The notes under the pieces are model-generated. The model was not told the DNA's origin, searched no databases, and was given only the letters and a program-made list of their open reading frames with translations. A stretch of 64,000 nt of DNA from a virus. How positions within the stretch are numbered: the first letter of the stretch is position 1; every line of letters starts with the position of its first letter. Position numbers and translations under genes: made by a program. Shown here piece after piece: positions 36,291-45,332 of this stretch. The DNA lies in IMG/VR virus record IMGVR_UViG_3300025010_000033, positions 1-64,000 of that record; one strand, 5' to 3'.

Positions 36291-37295
36291 TCTATTTCTT
36301 TCCTCCTTTATTTGATTATTTAATATATTTTTAACTGGTGTATTAACTTCGACAGATTCTTCACCATTTAGAGGTTTCCAATCTTCCTCGACTTTAATAG
36401 TTTCACCAAGTTTTACCTCACCATTTTCAATTGTGTAAGTAATTTGACAATATTCTCCTGTTTTATCCCAACATTTCATTATGAATGTTGATATAGTTGG
36501 ATAAAATTTATGAACATAATAATAAGAATAATTTGATTCATCTATATTTTGTTTTTTATTGAATTTACTTTCAACAATCATAGAAATATCATTATAATTC
36601 ATTGCATTTATTTCAATTATTGTTTTATCTTTATTGTCAATAATAGAATTGTCGTCTGGCAATATATTCACCTCTTTTTTTTTAAGTGTATTCAACTCTA
36701 GCATGAGAGCAGATTTATCAGCAGGAACCTCTCCTATTACAAGAGCATGACCAGAATATTGAAATAATTTTGGGATTCTATTTTTCTCTTTCCATCCCCC
36801 TTCATAAATTATTTTCTTATTTCCTAAAGATTTATCTGCACAAATTTCAATTGAACCTTCTACTGAATTGCCACTGTCATACTCTTCTTGTAAATAATCA
36901 ATTAATTCTGGAAATCTTTGATCATATACGTATCCAACACCGACTAAAGCATCGATTATTTCATTATTGACTTCTATATTTTCAGCTATGTATGCACTTT
37001 CAAACGTTCCAACAACAAGACTATCTTCAAAAATGACTCTATTTTCTTCGACTATCATATCACCATGACTTCCAAAAGGAATTGTATTTTCACTGTCCAT
37101 AAATTGGGCAACAAGAGGCATATTTTTTACTGATTCAATATTATTTTCAATATATTCTTTTTCCCAATGGATGCCATTTCCATTATATTCAGCAGAATCC
37201 TTGTGAATTTTGTGAAGAATGAGTTTGATGGGAGTGCGTCCTGCTTTCGATGTCTTTTTAGATATTTCTATTACACTATTTTTCGTTTTCCTCAC
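35706..37295 (-). CDS. Capsid maturation protease fused to scaffold
   Basis: 529 residues. The first 205 fit prohead core proteases: NMPLVAQFMDSENTIPFGSHGD, ALVGVGYVYDQRF, GNSVEGSIEI with the likely nucleophile Ser, and YSGHALVIGEVPADKSAL. A linker to about 335 is followed by the coiled-coil scaffold domain, also made separately from 36290. The start is unclear. GTG at 37295 lies inside the AAAGGAGGTGA ribosome site itself, whereas an ACG two codons on has ideal spacing. No ATG is near. Upstream of the capsid gene, as expected. Confidence 0.75.
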   Translation of the reverse strand: MRKTKNSVIEISKKTSKAGRTPIKLILHKIHKDSAEYNGNGIHWEKEYIENNIESVKNMPLVAQFMDSENTIPFGSHGDMIVEENRVIFEDSLVVGTFESAYIAENIEVNNEIIDALVGVGYVYDQRFPELIDYLQEEYDSGNSVEGSIEICADKSLGNKKIIYEGGWKEKNRIPKLFQYSGHALVIGEVPADKSALMLELNTLKKKEVNILPDDNSIIDNKDKTIIEINAMNYNDISMIVESKFNKKQNIDESNYSYYYVHKFYPTISTFIMKCWDKTGEYCQITYTIENGEVKLGETIKVEEDWKPLNGEESVEVNTPVKNILNNQIKEERNRMDEKIVLELNQKIEDKINEINTLNKSLEEKSTEINTLTKSLEEKQIEVNSLTEKNQELDGKVNEANTTIVEVNKLLESEKAEKESLTVEVNSFREEKIKADSEAKIAEVNAYFETEITKNGFEESEVNSLKTFVEAIDLEGLKKAEAELCAKKFKEMIASQDTSVETNTKNDMFISIKEKEMKKVPGSIPSFFN

Positions 37296-37323
37296 CTCCT
37301 TTCAAATATTATAATTAAACTAT

Positions 37324-38046
37324 TTATTGCTCTAAATCAGATAAATATTCTTGGACTTCTTTAATTTCTAATGGTTTAAAGTCATTATTAAATGGCATAT
37401 AGATAATGTCAGTAGGAAGATTAATCAATATATACTCCTTTGGAATAGTGTCTAATAAATACTTTGTGATATTTATTTGCTGAACTTTATTAAAAAGAAG
37501 AGAATCAGAATCTTTTCTCATAGGAAGTTTGTTACATACAATTCCCTTTAGTTTATCAAAATTATCTTTTTGCCATTCAATTCTTTCATTTTGAACTCTT
37601 TTAAATTCAACTTCCTCTTTTTCTGATTGTTCTTTTATTTTATTATTCTTTTCTGCCAATTCTTTATTTTGTTTTTCTTTTTCAGTATCATATTTTTCTT
37701 TAAGACTATTATATTGGTCAATAAGTTCCTTATAAGTATCTTCTTTATCATCAATTTCTTCAACAACATAAGATAGATTATAATAGACCTTACTATCTGT
37801 TCCATTTGTTACTTTTTGAACTTTTGCATAAACTTCATATTCATGTAAGAAAATTTCATCACCTATTTTTAATTCATAGTCTAATTCTACCTCTAGTAAC
37901 TCTACTCTTTCCAATGTTTCTTTTTCTGTGCTTAAATATGCATTGGAATAACCATTGTCATTTAATTTGTAGAACTCTCTGATTTTTCTTCCTAAGAAAA
38001 CGCTATGCACTTTCTTATTTTTGTTGCTTGTGTTTGTATTTGGCAT
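37324..38046 (-). CDS. Coiled-coil hypothetical protein
   Basis: 240 residues: a small beta domain (VHSVFLGRKIREFYKLNDNG, LDYELKIGDEIFLHEYEVYAKV), a Lys/Glu coiled coil at about 100-155, and a C-terminal region IPKEYILINLPTDIIYMPFNND. No family recognised. Between portal (after the inserted GIY-YIG gene) and protease, so a head-assembly role is possible. Confidence 0.6.
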   Translation of the reverse strand: MPNTNTSNKNKKVHSVFLGRKIREFYKLNDNGYSNAYLSTEKETLERVELLEVELDYELKIGDEIFLHEYEVYAKVQKVTNGTDSKVYYNLSYVVEEIDDKEDTYKELIDQYNSLKEKYDTEKEKQNKELAEKNNKIKEQSEKEEVEFKRVQNERIEWQKDNFDKLKGIVCNKLPMRKDSDSLLFNKVQQINITKYLLDTIPKEYILINLPTDIIYMPFNNDFKPLEIKEVQEYLSDLEQ

Positions 38047-38096
38047 TATATGCCCTCCTTTTTAATATTTGTTGTTATTATTTAATTTAAAATAGT

Positions 38097-39014
38097 TTAA
38101 CAAAACATATATTCCCATTTAAAATTTTTATATTTTTCCCAATGACCCAAACAACATTGGCATATAGCACTAGAACTAAATGCTAAAGTTTTACAAACAT
38201 CACTCATAGAATCCCATATTTTTATTATTTTATTATTTAAGTCTTTTTGAATAATCTTTTTAAATTTTAGTTCTAATTTTTCAAAATATTCATATTTCCA
38301 AATAAATCCCTTATGCTTATATAATTTCCCTCTACAACATTTTGTTATAGAAGATGATTCAAATCCACTAGTTCTTGATGCTTCAGCAGAACTTTTCCAT
38401 TTTTGTATAAATTCTCCCTCTAAACTGTATTGATATATTGGAATTATATTTATATTGTTTCTTAACTTTTCTTTTGCACTTTCAGATAAATTTTTGCCAA
38501 TATGTGAATCACTCATCCTTTTTAATGTTTCTGCTGAATATTGAATTCCTTTTCTAGATTCACTTATTTTTTGTTTAGTCTCTTCTGTAAGTTTTCTGCC
38601 AGTATTTATAATACTTAAATGTTTCTTTTCTTCATCAGTTCTAAAAATACCAGTTAATCTATCTGCAATAATACAAATATTATACCCAACCTTATTATTG
38701 TAACTTTCAAAATGATCAATCCAGTATTGTTCACGTTCAATTAGACTTTCTCTATTTTTTACAATTTCTAAAACAACAGGTATTATTGAATTTCCATATT
38801 TTTTATATGCTCTAATTAAATATCTATTATAATGTTTTCCATTTTTTAAATCAGAAAGATGTCTTCTCGTTCTAGTGTACATGTCTATACTACTACCAAC
38901 ATAAATCTTTCCATTTTCAATATTATACAGTGCATATATTCCACATTCTCGTATGCTTATATCAATTATTCTACTACTACAAAAATTAGTAATTTCTATA
39001 AAATTTTTATCCAT
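38097..39014 (-). CDS. Free-standing GIY-YIG homing endonuclease
   Basis: 305 residues from the ATG at 39014 (AAAGGAATG ribosome site). GIY-YIG core: CGIYALYNIENGKIYVGSS, then R-HLSDLKNGKHYNRYL, and the catalytic Glu in ESLIEREQYWIDHF. It is followed by NUMOD3-type helices (TGRKLTEETKQKISESRKG) and two NUMOD1/IENR repeats (SSAEASRTSGFESSSITKCC, SMSDVCKTLAFSSSAICQCC). Inserted between portal and the next head gene, after the element at 39061-39131. No intron boundaries around it. Confidence 0.9.
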   Translation of the reverse strand: MDKNFIEITNFCSSRIIDISIRECGIYALYNIENGKIYVGSSIDMYTRTRRHLSDLKNGKHYNRYLIRAYKKYGNSIIPVVLEIVKNRESLIEREQYWIDHFESYNNKVGYNICIIADRLTGIFRTDEEKKHLSIINTGRKLTEETKQKISESRKGIQYSAETLKRMSDSHIGKNLSESAKEKLRNNINIIPIYQYSLEGEFIQKWKSSAEASRTSGFESSSITKCCRGKLYKHKGFIWKYEYFEKLELKFKKIIQKDLNNKIIKIWDSMSDVCKTLAFSSSAICQCCLGHWEKYKNFKWEYMFC

Positions 39015-39060
39015 TTTATCATTCCTTTCTAATGAGAATCCTTTCTTAAAATTAAACAAA

Positions 39061-39131
39061 TAAAAGAAGGCTAGTGAAAGGAACTAGCCTTATCAGTTGG
39101 ATTGCAAGCCCAACCTATCTCTTATTAAAAA
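39061..39131 (-). ncRNA. Conserved 3' element after portal gene (copy 2)
   Basis: Minus strand AATAAGAGATAGGT, hairpin GTTGGGCTTGCAATCCAAC, ACTGATAAG, hairpin GGCTAG/CTAGCC, then TTCTTTTATTT. AATAAGAGA can pair with TCTTTTATT (one G-U), giving a three-way junction as at 33357-33447. Stem sequences differ between copies while the flanking words are kept, which indicates a conserved structure. Confidence 0.65.
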
Positions 39132-39139
39132 TTACAATA

Positions 39140-40780
39140 TTATTTTTTATTCTTAACTCTCTGTTCATTACTCTTTAAATTTTTCGTGGTTAATCCTGAT
39201 TCTTTTAACTCTGAAGTGTCTTTCGGTGGCCTTCCACCCAAATTACTGTCTGGATTAGATGTATCAGCACTGTCTGTAGCTGTAAACGAGGTTATATGGG
39301 GAGCATACTGCTCATCGTAACCATCCTCAATTTCTTGATCACAAATTCCAAGATAATCTACTGGATCAAATCCGGCTGCAGCAATATAAAATATCCTGCT
39401 TCCCCCTGCAGTTAAGTATAGGTCTTTTGCTTTTTCATAAACATCCTTCTTATTTAACCATGTAATTGGAAGGAACTTTATATCAATATAGCTAAAAGGT
39501 GTAATACCTAAGTTTTCATTAATTACTCTAGTTTCTTCCCTTGCTATTTCATTAATATGCTGAAACACTTGTGCAGAAATCAAGTCTAAATTAATTTGTA
39601 AACTTCCCAAATTAGCACTATTACTTTCAGCATTTAAAGCAGAACTAGCAATACCTAAATTAGTCGATATCTTCTTTATATTTTCGTCGCTCAAAGTATC
39701 CGTAATTAACGACGCATCTTTAGCTAGTCTATTAATTGTTGTACCAGGAGCAAGACTAAGTGTTGAAATCCTAGAAATATTTCCACTAGTATTAACTTTT
39801 ACAGCACCTTTAAATGCTTCGATAACTTCTTTTTGCTGAGTTGAATTTAATGAGCAAGACCCAGTTTTTTCCCCACTAGGTAAGACAAGGTAGTATATAC
39901 TGCTTGCTAATTCACTAATTAATTGATATTGACTATCGTTATAGTCATCACTTGCTTTCATATCAACAAAAGCCGAGATGCCAAAAGGAATCCCATATGC
40001 ATCAATTTCATTAGCTTTCGCTTTTAATGCAATAGTTTTTCTATAATCAAGAATAAACCATCTTTTACTACAATCTTTCTTATAATTCATATACGCTTTT
40101 ACAAAATCACGAGGATAATTTTTAATTTCATTAAGTAATCCTCCGTATTTAAATTGATCAAAGTACATCATATCAAATGCAGCAATGGATATATTGTTTT
40201 GAAATCCAACTATTTTACAATAATCTAAATCTAAAGGTTGAATCATAAAATTATCATCTAATGACAATCCTTCTAATCTGTCAATAGATTCTATTACCAT
40301 TGAACCAGTATCTAAATTTTTATTACTTGCCGTAGAATCCCTCAAGATCCCGATATATTGCCCGTCGATAAATAGATGTCTTAAAATATCTCTAGTAGTT
40401 CTATCAATATTCAATATTTTAAGTATTGTGTTAAATTTGTTTTTTTTATCTTTCATTTGTGGTGTTTTGTTGCGTAATGTAGTTATGTAAGATAATGTCG
40501 GAAGAGCTACCATTTTGTCGATACTCTGACCATATATACCATTTAATCCGTAGGACTGCCTTGATATAGTTCTCAATATTTCATTATATATCATTGGATA
40601 TTTGACATATTGTTTTAAATCGCTCATTGGTATATTATCAGTATCTAATCTTCCTGTTGAAAATGAATATGAATTATAGGAGAGTGAATTTAATTCAATT
40701 TCATTTGATGTTGAGAATTGAGGAGAGGTGGTTAATTCTGTTTGTGGTTGGGTTTCTGTTTGAGTTGTTTTTTTTGTCAA
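39140..40780 (-). CDS. Portal protein
   Basis: 546 residues. Helical core with the usual portal features: DNIPMSDLKQYVKYPMIYNEI, a turret and crown arrangement, the stretch ASDDYNDSQYQLISELASSIYYLVLPSG, and a late segment NLGIASSALNAESNSANLGSLQINLD. It ends in a lysine-rich low-complexity tail with LGGRPPKDTS. The portal is the DNA channel at the capsid vertex. The start is TTG at 40780 with AAAGGAGGAAT upstream. Directly follows the large terminase. Confidence 0.88.
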   Translation of the reverse strand: MTKKTTQTETQPQTELTTSPQFSTSNEIELNSLSYNSYSFSTGRLDTDNIPMSDLKQYVKYPMIYNEILRTISRQSYGLNGIYGQSIDKMVALPTLSYITTLRNKTPQMKDKKNKFNTILKILNIDRTTRDILRHLFIDGQYIGILRDSTASNKNLDTGSMVIESIDRLEGLSLDDNFMIQPLDLDYCKIVGFQNNISIAAFDMMYFDQFKYGGLLNEIKNYPRDFVKAYMNYKKDCSKRWFILDYRKTIALKAKANEIDAYGIPFGISAFVDMKASDDYNDSQYQLISELASSIYYLVLPSGEKTGSCSLNSTQQKEVIEAFKGAVKVNTSGNISRISTLSLAPGTTINRLAKDASLITDTLSDENIKKISTNLGIASSALNAESNSANLGSLQINLDLISAQVFQHINEIAREETRVINENLGITPFSYIDIKFLPITWLNKKDVYEKAKDLYLTAGGSRIFYIAAAGFDPVDYLGICDQEIEDGYDEQYAPHITSFTATDSADTSNPDSNLGGRPPKDTSELKESGLTTKNLKSNEQRVKNKK

Positions 40781-40839
40781 GAGATGTTATTCCTCCTTTC
40801 TTTAAGGGATTTGTTATTTAATTTTTATTTGTTTGATTA

Positions 40840-42603
40840 TTATGAGTATGAGAATACGAAATCATAGTCTGAATCATCTTCTTCATGCTCTAAAAACATA
40901 GCAATATAATACAGCGCGTAAACCGTAGCAGAATAACGGTCTTTATCTAGTCTTTTAATAACTGGTTCTACCGTTACAGCAGTTTGAGTTTTCTTTAATT
41001 TTAAATTTGCTACTTCATCAATTAATAATTGAACTTGAGTACATGCTAATTCATAGTTAAGCAAATCAGCCTCTTTTAAATCTTTTGGCAAATCATCCTT
41101 AATATCATCATAAGTTTTAATTAATTTTAGTGTGTTTGATTCAACATAATTAATAAAAGTTCTAATGATATCACCATTTATCCCTTGTGCCTTTAAAACA
41201 TAAAGCATCTTTGGTGCATTAGAAGTTTTAGATTTATCTTCTGTATTTATAGTTGCCCATGCACCATATTCTTTATTTGTTTCAAAGTCTGTAACATCTT
41301 CAAGCAATTTTTCAACTAAACCCTGTCCAATGGTGTTCCCGTCGATTATTACAGCTTTTACTCTTGATTTTGTTAAATCTAAGTTGCCACCATATTTATA
41401 AAATATTCTTTTGACTATTACAGACTGTTCTTCATAATTCAATCCATTCGGTGGATTTATTATGTTGTGTAATTGAATTTGCCTAATAGAACCACTTTCA
41501 TTTCTAATAATTTTTAAAACTACTATAGAAGTTTTATTATTACTTTCAGATGCACTTCTTGCAACGTCTACTCCAATTACATATTCGCATATATCTAAAT
41601 TTCCTTTTTTATCTCTCGGACATTCCATTTCAGGAGGAGAAACAACTCTTGCTTTAATCAATTTACTGATATTAATTAATGCCCCATCACTTACTCCTAC
41701 CCAGTCACATAAATAATTCTGTTTAAATCGAATAATATTACTTTTTCTTGCTTTATCAATTACCGATTTTTTTTGTCTACCAAAATGAACGGGGATAAAC
41801 CAATCTGAACCGAATACAAAAGTTCCTTTTAAATCATTCATGTCTCTTGACATAGTTAATATTTTAGAAAACTCATCTGAATTTTTATATCCAGATGTAG
41901 AATATCTATTTATTGCACCATTTAACTCTTCGGGATCTATATCTCCAGTCATTGTTGTCCTTGCCATATTAAAAATTGGCTCAATACAATCATCATAGGT
42001 ATCTTTGTCAATTAATGCAGATTCTTCCAGACCGCCTCTCCTACGTCTCAAACCTTTGCTTTGTTGGCTATTTGCAAGATTGTCTACTACTGCACCGTTT
42101 ACAAACTCTACTCTTCCACTATCTTTAGAAAAATTAGCCGATCTTATATTCGGTGCAAAATCAGGATAGAATCTTAATAGTTCATCATGCTTATCTTTCC
42201 AAATCTTAACCGCAGATTCTTTGGTGGACGCAGTAATTGATAAGGTAATATTTGGAAAACAACAAGCCGTATGATATTGAGACATAATATGAATCTGAGT
42301 TTTGGAAATTCCTCTAGGTGCACAAAAGTAATTTTCAGGGAATCGGGATAATAATCTAAGCATAACCCTCTGATGTAAATCAAAATTCATACCACCACTC
42401 TCAGGCTTGTATAAGTCCCAAAATATATCTGGCATCCAACGCAGATATGAACACAATTCTGAAAATTCTTGTATGTTTTTTGAAACTATGGTTGAATTGT
42501 ATTCAGATTCTTTTATAGGTGATTCAAATGCTGATTCATATATATCATATCTATCATGTTCATTTTTTTTATTTTTGTTTTCAAAGTTATTATATCCTGC
42601 CAT
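40840..42603 (-). CDS. Large terminase subunit
   Basis: 587 residues. ATPase part: Walker A-like APRGISKTQ near 95, and an acidic motif in the region LEESALIDKDTYDD. Nuclease part: YVIGVDVARSA (first metal Asp), VKAVIIDGNTIGQGL and an acidic C-terminal region DRYSATVYALYYI. It drives DNA packaging and cuts concatemers. ATG overlaps the end of the preceding gene. Confidence 0.93.
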   Translation of the reverse strand: MAGYNNFENKNKKNEHDRYDIYESAFESPIKESEYNSTIVSKNIQEFSELCSYLRWMPDIFWDLYKPESGGMNFDLHQRVMLRLLSRFPENYFCAPRGISKTQIHIMSQYHTACCFPNITLSITASTKESAVKIWKDKHDELLRFYPDFAPNIRSANFSKDSGRVEFVNGAVVDNLANSQQSKGLRRRRGGLEESALIDKDTYDDCIEPIFNMARTTMTGDIDPEELNGAINRYSTSGYKNSDEFSKILTMSRDMNDLKGTFVFGSDWFIPVHFGRQKKSVIDKARKSNIIRFKQNYLCDWVGVSDGALINISKLIKARVVSPPEMECPRDKKGNLDICEYVIGVDVARSASESNNKTSIVVLKIIRNESGSIRQIQLHNIINPPNGLNYEEQSVIVKRIFYKYGGNLDLTKSRVKAVIIDGNTIGQGLVEKLLEDVTDFETNKEYGAWATINTEDKSKTSNAPKMLYVLKAQGINGDIIRTFINYVESNTLKLIKTYDDIKDDLPKDLKEADLLNYELACTQVQLLIDEVANLKLKKTQTAVTVEPVIKRLDKDRYSATVYALYYIAMFLEHEEDDSDYDFVFSYS

Positions 42604-42604
42604 A

Positions 42605-43657
42605 TCATTCGCCTTCTTCGTAGATGGGTTCTTTATAAACCTTTCCTAAATCTCTAAAAATACCATTTCTTTTATTTTTCTCATTCTTTATTTGGTCTTC
42701 TGTAAAACCTTGATTGTTAAAAAATTCATTAAGCATTTCATCATAAAAAGTCCATATCTCTCTATATTCAATCCTAGATTTATCTTCTAACCTTCTGTTA
42801 TAATTTACAATACACCAAATAATTAAATCTGCATCATCCATTGGTTGTTCTTTTAATTTTGGTAAAATTGAAATTATACCAACTTTTGCTTCAACTGCTT
42901 CAAATAATTGTGGAAGTAATTCTACTCCACCACTAATATCAGATTTAGATAATTGAGAAACATTTATCTTTGCTGCCGTTGCTGAATCTTTTGCCAAAGA
43001 AGCCCATTCTTTTGCCTCTTTTACATCTCCTCTAGCAGTAGCAAGTTCTTCTTTAACTCTAAAGCGAATATACGTTATTAATCCTTCTATATGAAAAGAA
43101 GTTTTTTCGCCATAATTATCTATAAGCTTATTCCACTTCTTTTCAAAATAATTATATTCCTCTGGTTGGTATCCAAATCCCCATTTTTCAACTATTTCAT
43201 CTGTAAGATTGAAATCTGATTTATTTTCATTTAATTGCTTATTTTTATCGATATTTGCACTATCATAATTTAATTGTTGTTCAATTTCTGGTAATATTTT
43301 AGAGTCTGCCCAACCTAATTTACGATATTGAGGCATTTGTATGTTTTTCATAAAAACACCCATCACCTCTCCTCCTTCTTCAAGAGAGGTTTTCCAAATA
43401 TTATATAGGAACGGCTTATCCATTAACCGTAAAGTCTCTTTTACCTTATCTAAAATAACATTCCCTTGGTCATCACTAATCATATCTTTAATACAATCTT
43501 TACAATATAAAATTTTGCCCATTTTGTGGATAGGGTTATAACTAGCATAATACTCTGTCTCTTTTTTTAATGTTCCACAATTTTGACAGGAGTAATCTTT
43601 TAAAACTTTTTTAATTCTAGGTTGTTTTGGTGTTGTACTCTTAGGTCTTCCTGCCAT
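42605..43657 (-). CDS. Terminase small subunit-like protein with zinc finger
   Basis: 350 residues. The basic start MAGRPKSTTPKQPRIKKVLK is followed by a zinc finger CQNCG...CKDC at about 24-55. The helical body contains YFEKKWNKLIDNYGEKTSFHIEGLITYIRFR and an alanine-rich helix (LATARGDVKEAKEWASLAKDSATAAK). It lies immediately upstream of the large subunit and overlaps it by a few bases. Longer than typical small subunits (150-200). The role is inferred from position and DNA-binding look. Confidence 0.68.
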   Translation of the reverse strand: MAGRPKSTTPKQPRIKKVLKDYSCQNCGTLKKETEYYASYNPIHKMGKILYCKDCIKDMISDDQGNVILDKVKETLRLMDKPFLYNIWKTSLEEGGEVMGVFMKNIQMPQYRKLGWADSKILPEIEQQLNYDSANIDKNKQLNENKSDFNLTDEIVEKWGFGYQPEEYNYFEKKWNKLIDNYGEKTSFHIEGLITYIRFRVKEELATARGDVKEAKEWASLAKDSATAAKINVSQLSKSDISGGVELLPQLFEAVEAKVGIISILPKLKEQPMDDADLIIWCIVNYNRRLEDKSRIEYREIWTFYDEMLNEFFNNQGFTEDQIKNEKNKRNGIFRDLGKVYKEPIYEEGE

Positions 43658-43687
43658 ATTTAACTTCTCCTTTTATTATTAACCAAC

Positions 43688-45136
43688 TTATAATAAAACA
43701 CTAATATATTTATATTTATCTTCCAATAATTCATTAAATTCAAAATTATTATATCTTGACTTAAATTCATAAAATTGTTCAGGTGTATTATTTGTATATC
43801 CATATGTATCATGAAATAACTTATGTATAGGTTTAGATAAACAAACTCCCAAACCGTAGTTAATATGCAATTCATGTAATTTATCTTTAATATTATCGAA
43901 TTCTACTTCTGAATAATCTAATACTTTAGGCAATTGCTCTAAGTTTAGTGTTTCAAAAACTTCATTGACTATATTTTTAAAAGGATATAAATGATGAATA
44001 TTATCAAATTCCTTCCCACTTATTACACATTTATAATTACAGTTTTTCATGCTCTCTAGTTGCCATTCTTTTATCTCGCTTCTTAACTCAAAGTATAAAG
44101 CAGTTACTCCTCCGCGCCAGTTAGGATTATCTTTTCCAACTAAAGGACTAGCAAATCTTGGATTTTTATTACCTGACCATTTACCTTTCATACGCAAACT
44201 AAGCATTTTTCGTTGTTCATCACTACGCTTTTTACCAAGCCACCATCCATCATTGGTTTCATAATATCTACTTATTGATATTCTGAATTTTCTTTTTGTT
44301 TCTTCTGATTTTGGTTTACCGTACATCGGAGAATTTTCACCAGAAATTTTCTCCGAACGTTGATTATTTGCTCTTAATTGAACATCTTTAGTTTTATATA
44401 AATCAAAATTATATATTTTTCTCAAACAGTAAGCATGATCCCAAATTTGCTTAACCATTAGATTAGGGTAGAAAATATCTTTTAATTCTTCACACGTATA
44501 ATGTGAATATCTTTCAATAAATAATTCATTTTCTTCATCTGTCCAATGTATTGTGGGAATATAATCGTCTTTCATAAAATGTCCATCTTTTCCACATTCT
44601 CTACATAAATTTCTAAAACCATCACAGCATAATTTATCAGGTGGAAAATATTTTATATTTACAAGTAATTCCCTATCACATTTTATACAGAACTTGTATC
44701 CTTCTTTTGGAATATGAGTTAATTTGTTAGTAAAAGACGCACCACTACATTCTTTGCACTTACTTTTAAATCCATCCTTAGTATCGTGTTTACTATAAAA
44801 ATAATCAGTATTTGCCAATAAATTTCTTTCGCATTCATTACATATTTTATATCCATTTTTTGCTACATAATAATCATTAGTTTGTTTATATTTACTTGCA
44901 CAATCTTTACAATATGTTTTCTCTGATTTCCTTGAAATATGATCACAATAACCTATATCTTTTTCTTCTGTGCAACCATCACAAATATATTTAACTCTAA
45001 CGTGACAACCAGAAATTAAATCTTCTGCTTTAACAATAATCTCATCCTTTAAATTACACTCATGCCCTTTTGATTGATACCACCCAATATTTTTCTGATT
45101 AACCTTGACTGTAAATACTTGATTTTCTACTAACAT
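43688..45136 (-). CDS. Free-standing HNH homing endonuclease
   Basis: About 482 residues from the ATG at 45136 (AAGGAAT ribosome site). A string of zinc-ribbon modules (CDGC, CKDC, CNEC, CKEC, CIKC, CREC) comes first. Then a NUMOD3-like segment (GENSPMYGKPKSEETKRKF, NPRFASPLVGKDNPNWRGG) and an HNH-type core at the end (YKCVISGKEFDNIHHLYPFK, LSKPIHKLFHDTYGY). Same C-terminal family as the broken gene at 45333-46522. Preceded by a pseudoknot leader. Inserted upstream of the terminase genes, without an intron. Confidence 0.85.
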   Translation of the reverse strand: MLVENQVFTVKVNQKNIGWYQSKGHECNLKDEIIVKAEDLISGCHVRVKYICDGCTEEKDIGYCDHISRKSEKTYCKDCASKYKQTNDYYVAKNGYKICNECERNLLANTDYFYSKHDTKDGFKSKCKECSGASFTNKLTHIPKEGYKFCIKCDRELLVNIKYFPPDKLCCDGFRNLCRECGKDGHFMKDDYIPTIHWTDEENELFIERYSHYTCEELKDIFYPNLMVKQIWDHAYCLRKIYNFDLYKTKDVQLRANNQRSEKISGENSPMYGKPKSEETKRKFRISISRYYETNDGWWLGKKRSDEQRKMLSLRMKGKWSGNKNPRFASPLVGKDNPNWRGGVTALYFELRSEIKEWQLESMKNCNYKCVISGKEFDNIHHLYPFKNIVNEVFETLNLEQLPKVLDYSEVEFDNIKDKLHELHINYGLGVCLSKPIHKLFHDTYGYTNNTPEQFYEFKSRYNNFEFNELLEDKYKYISVLL

Positions 45137-45167
45137 CTTTTTATTCCTTCTTTCTCTATGTGTTTTG

Positions 45168-45242
45168 TTCTCTGTGCTAAAGAGCAATAGGGATTAGGCA
45201 CACAGAGAATCTGGTAGCTACTCCAGAAATTTTCCTAATCCC
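45168..45242 (-). ncRNA. Pseudoknot leader RNA before HNH gene (copy 1)
   Basis: Stem A: CCTAATCCC (45234-45242) with GGGATTAGG (45190-45198). Stem C: CACAGAGAA (45201-45209) with TTCTCTGTG (45168-45176). The two interleave, giving an H-type pseudoknot. Hairpin B (45210-45214 with 45223-45227) sits between and shares GGTAGCTACTCC with copy 2. It ends about 30 bases before the start codon. Confidence 0.75.
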
Positions 45243-45332
45243 AAGTTTACATATTTTTGCAAACACAAAAATACTTCAAAATTAATTGAAGTATTTATAA
45301 CTCACAAAACATTATTTATAATTATAATTTTA

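Noticed and set aside
43660-43875. 71-codon minus-strand frame at the end of the HNH gene
   Set aside because: It lies inside the 43688-45136 gene in another frame and has no ribosome site.
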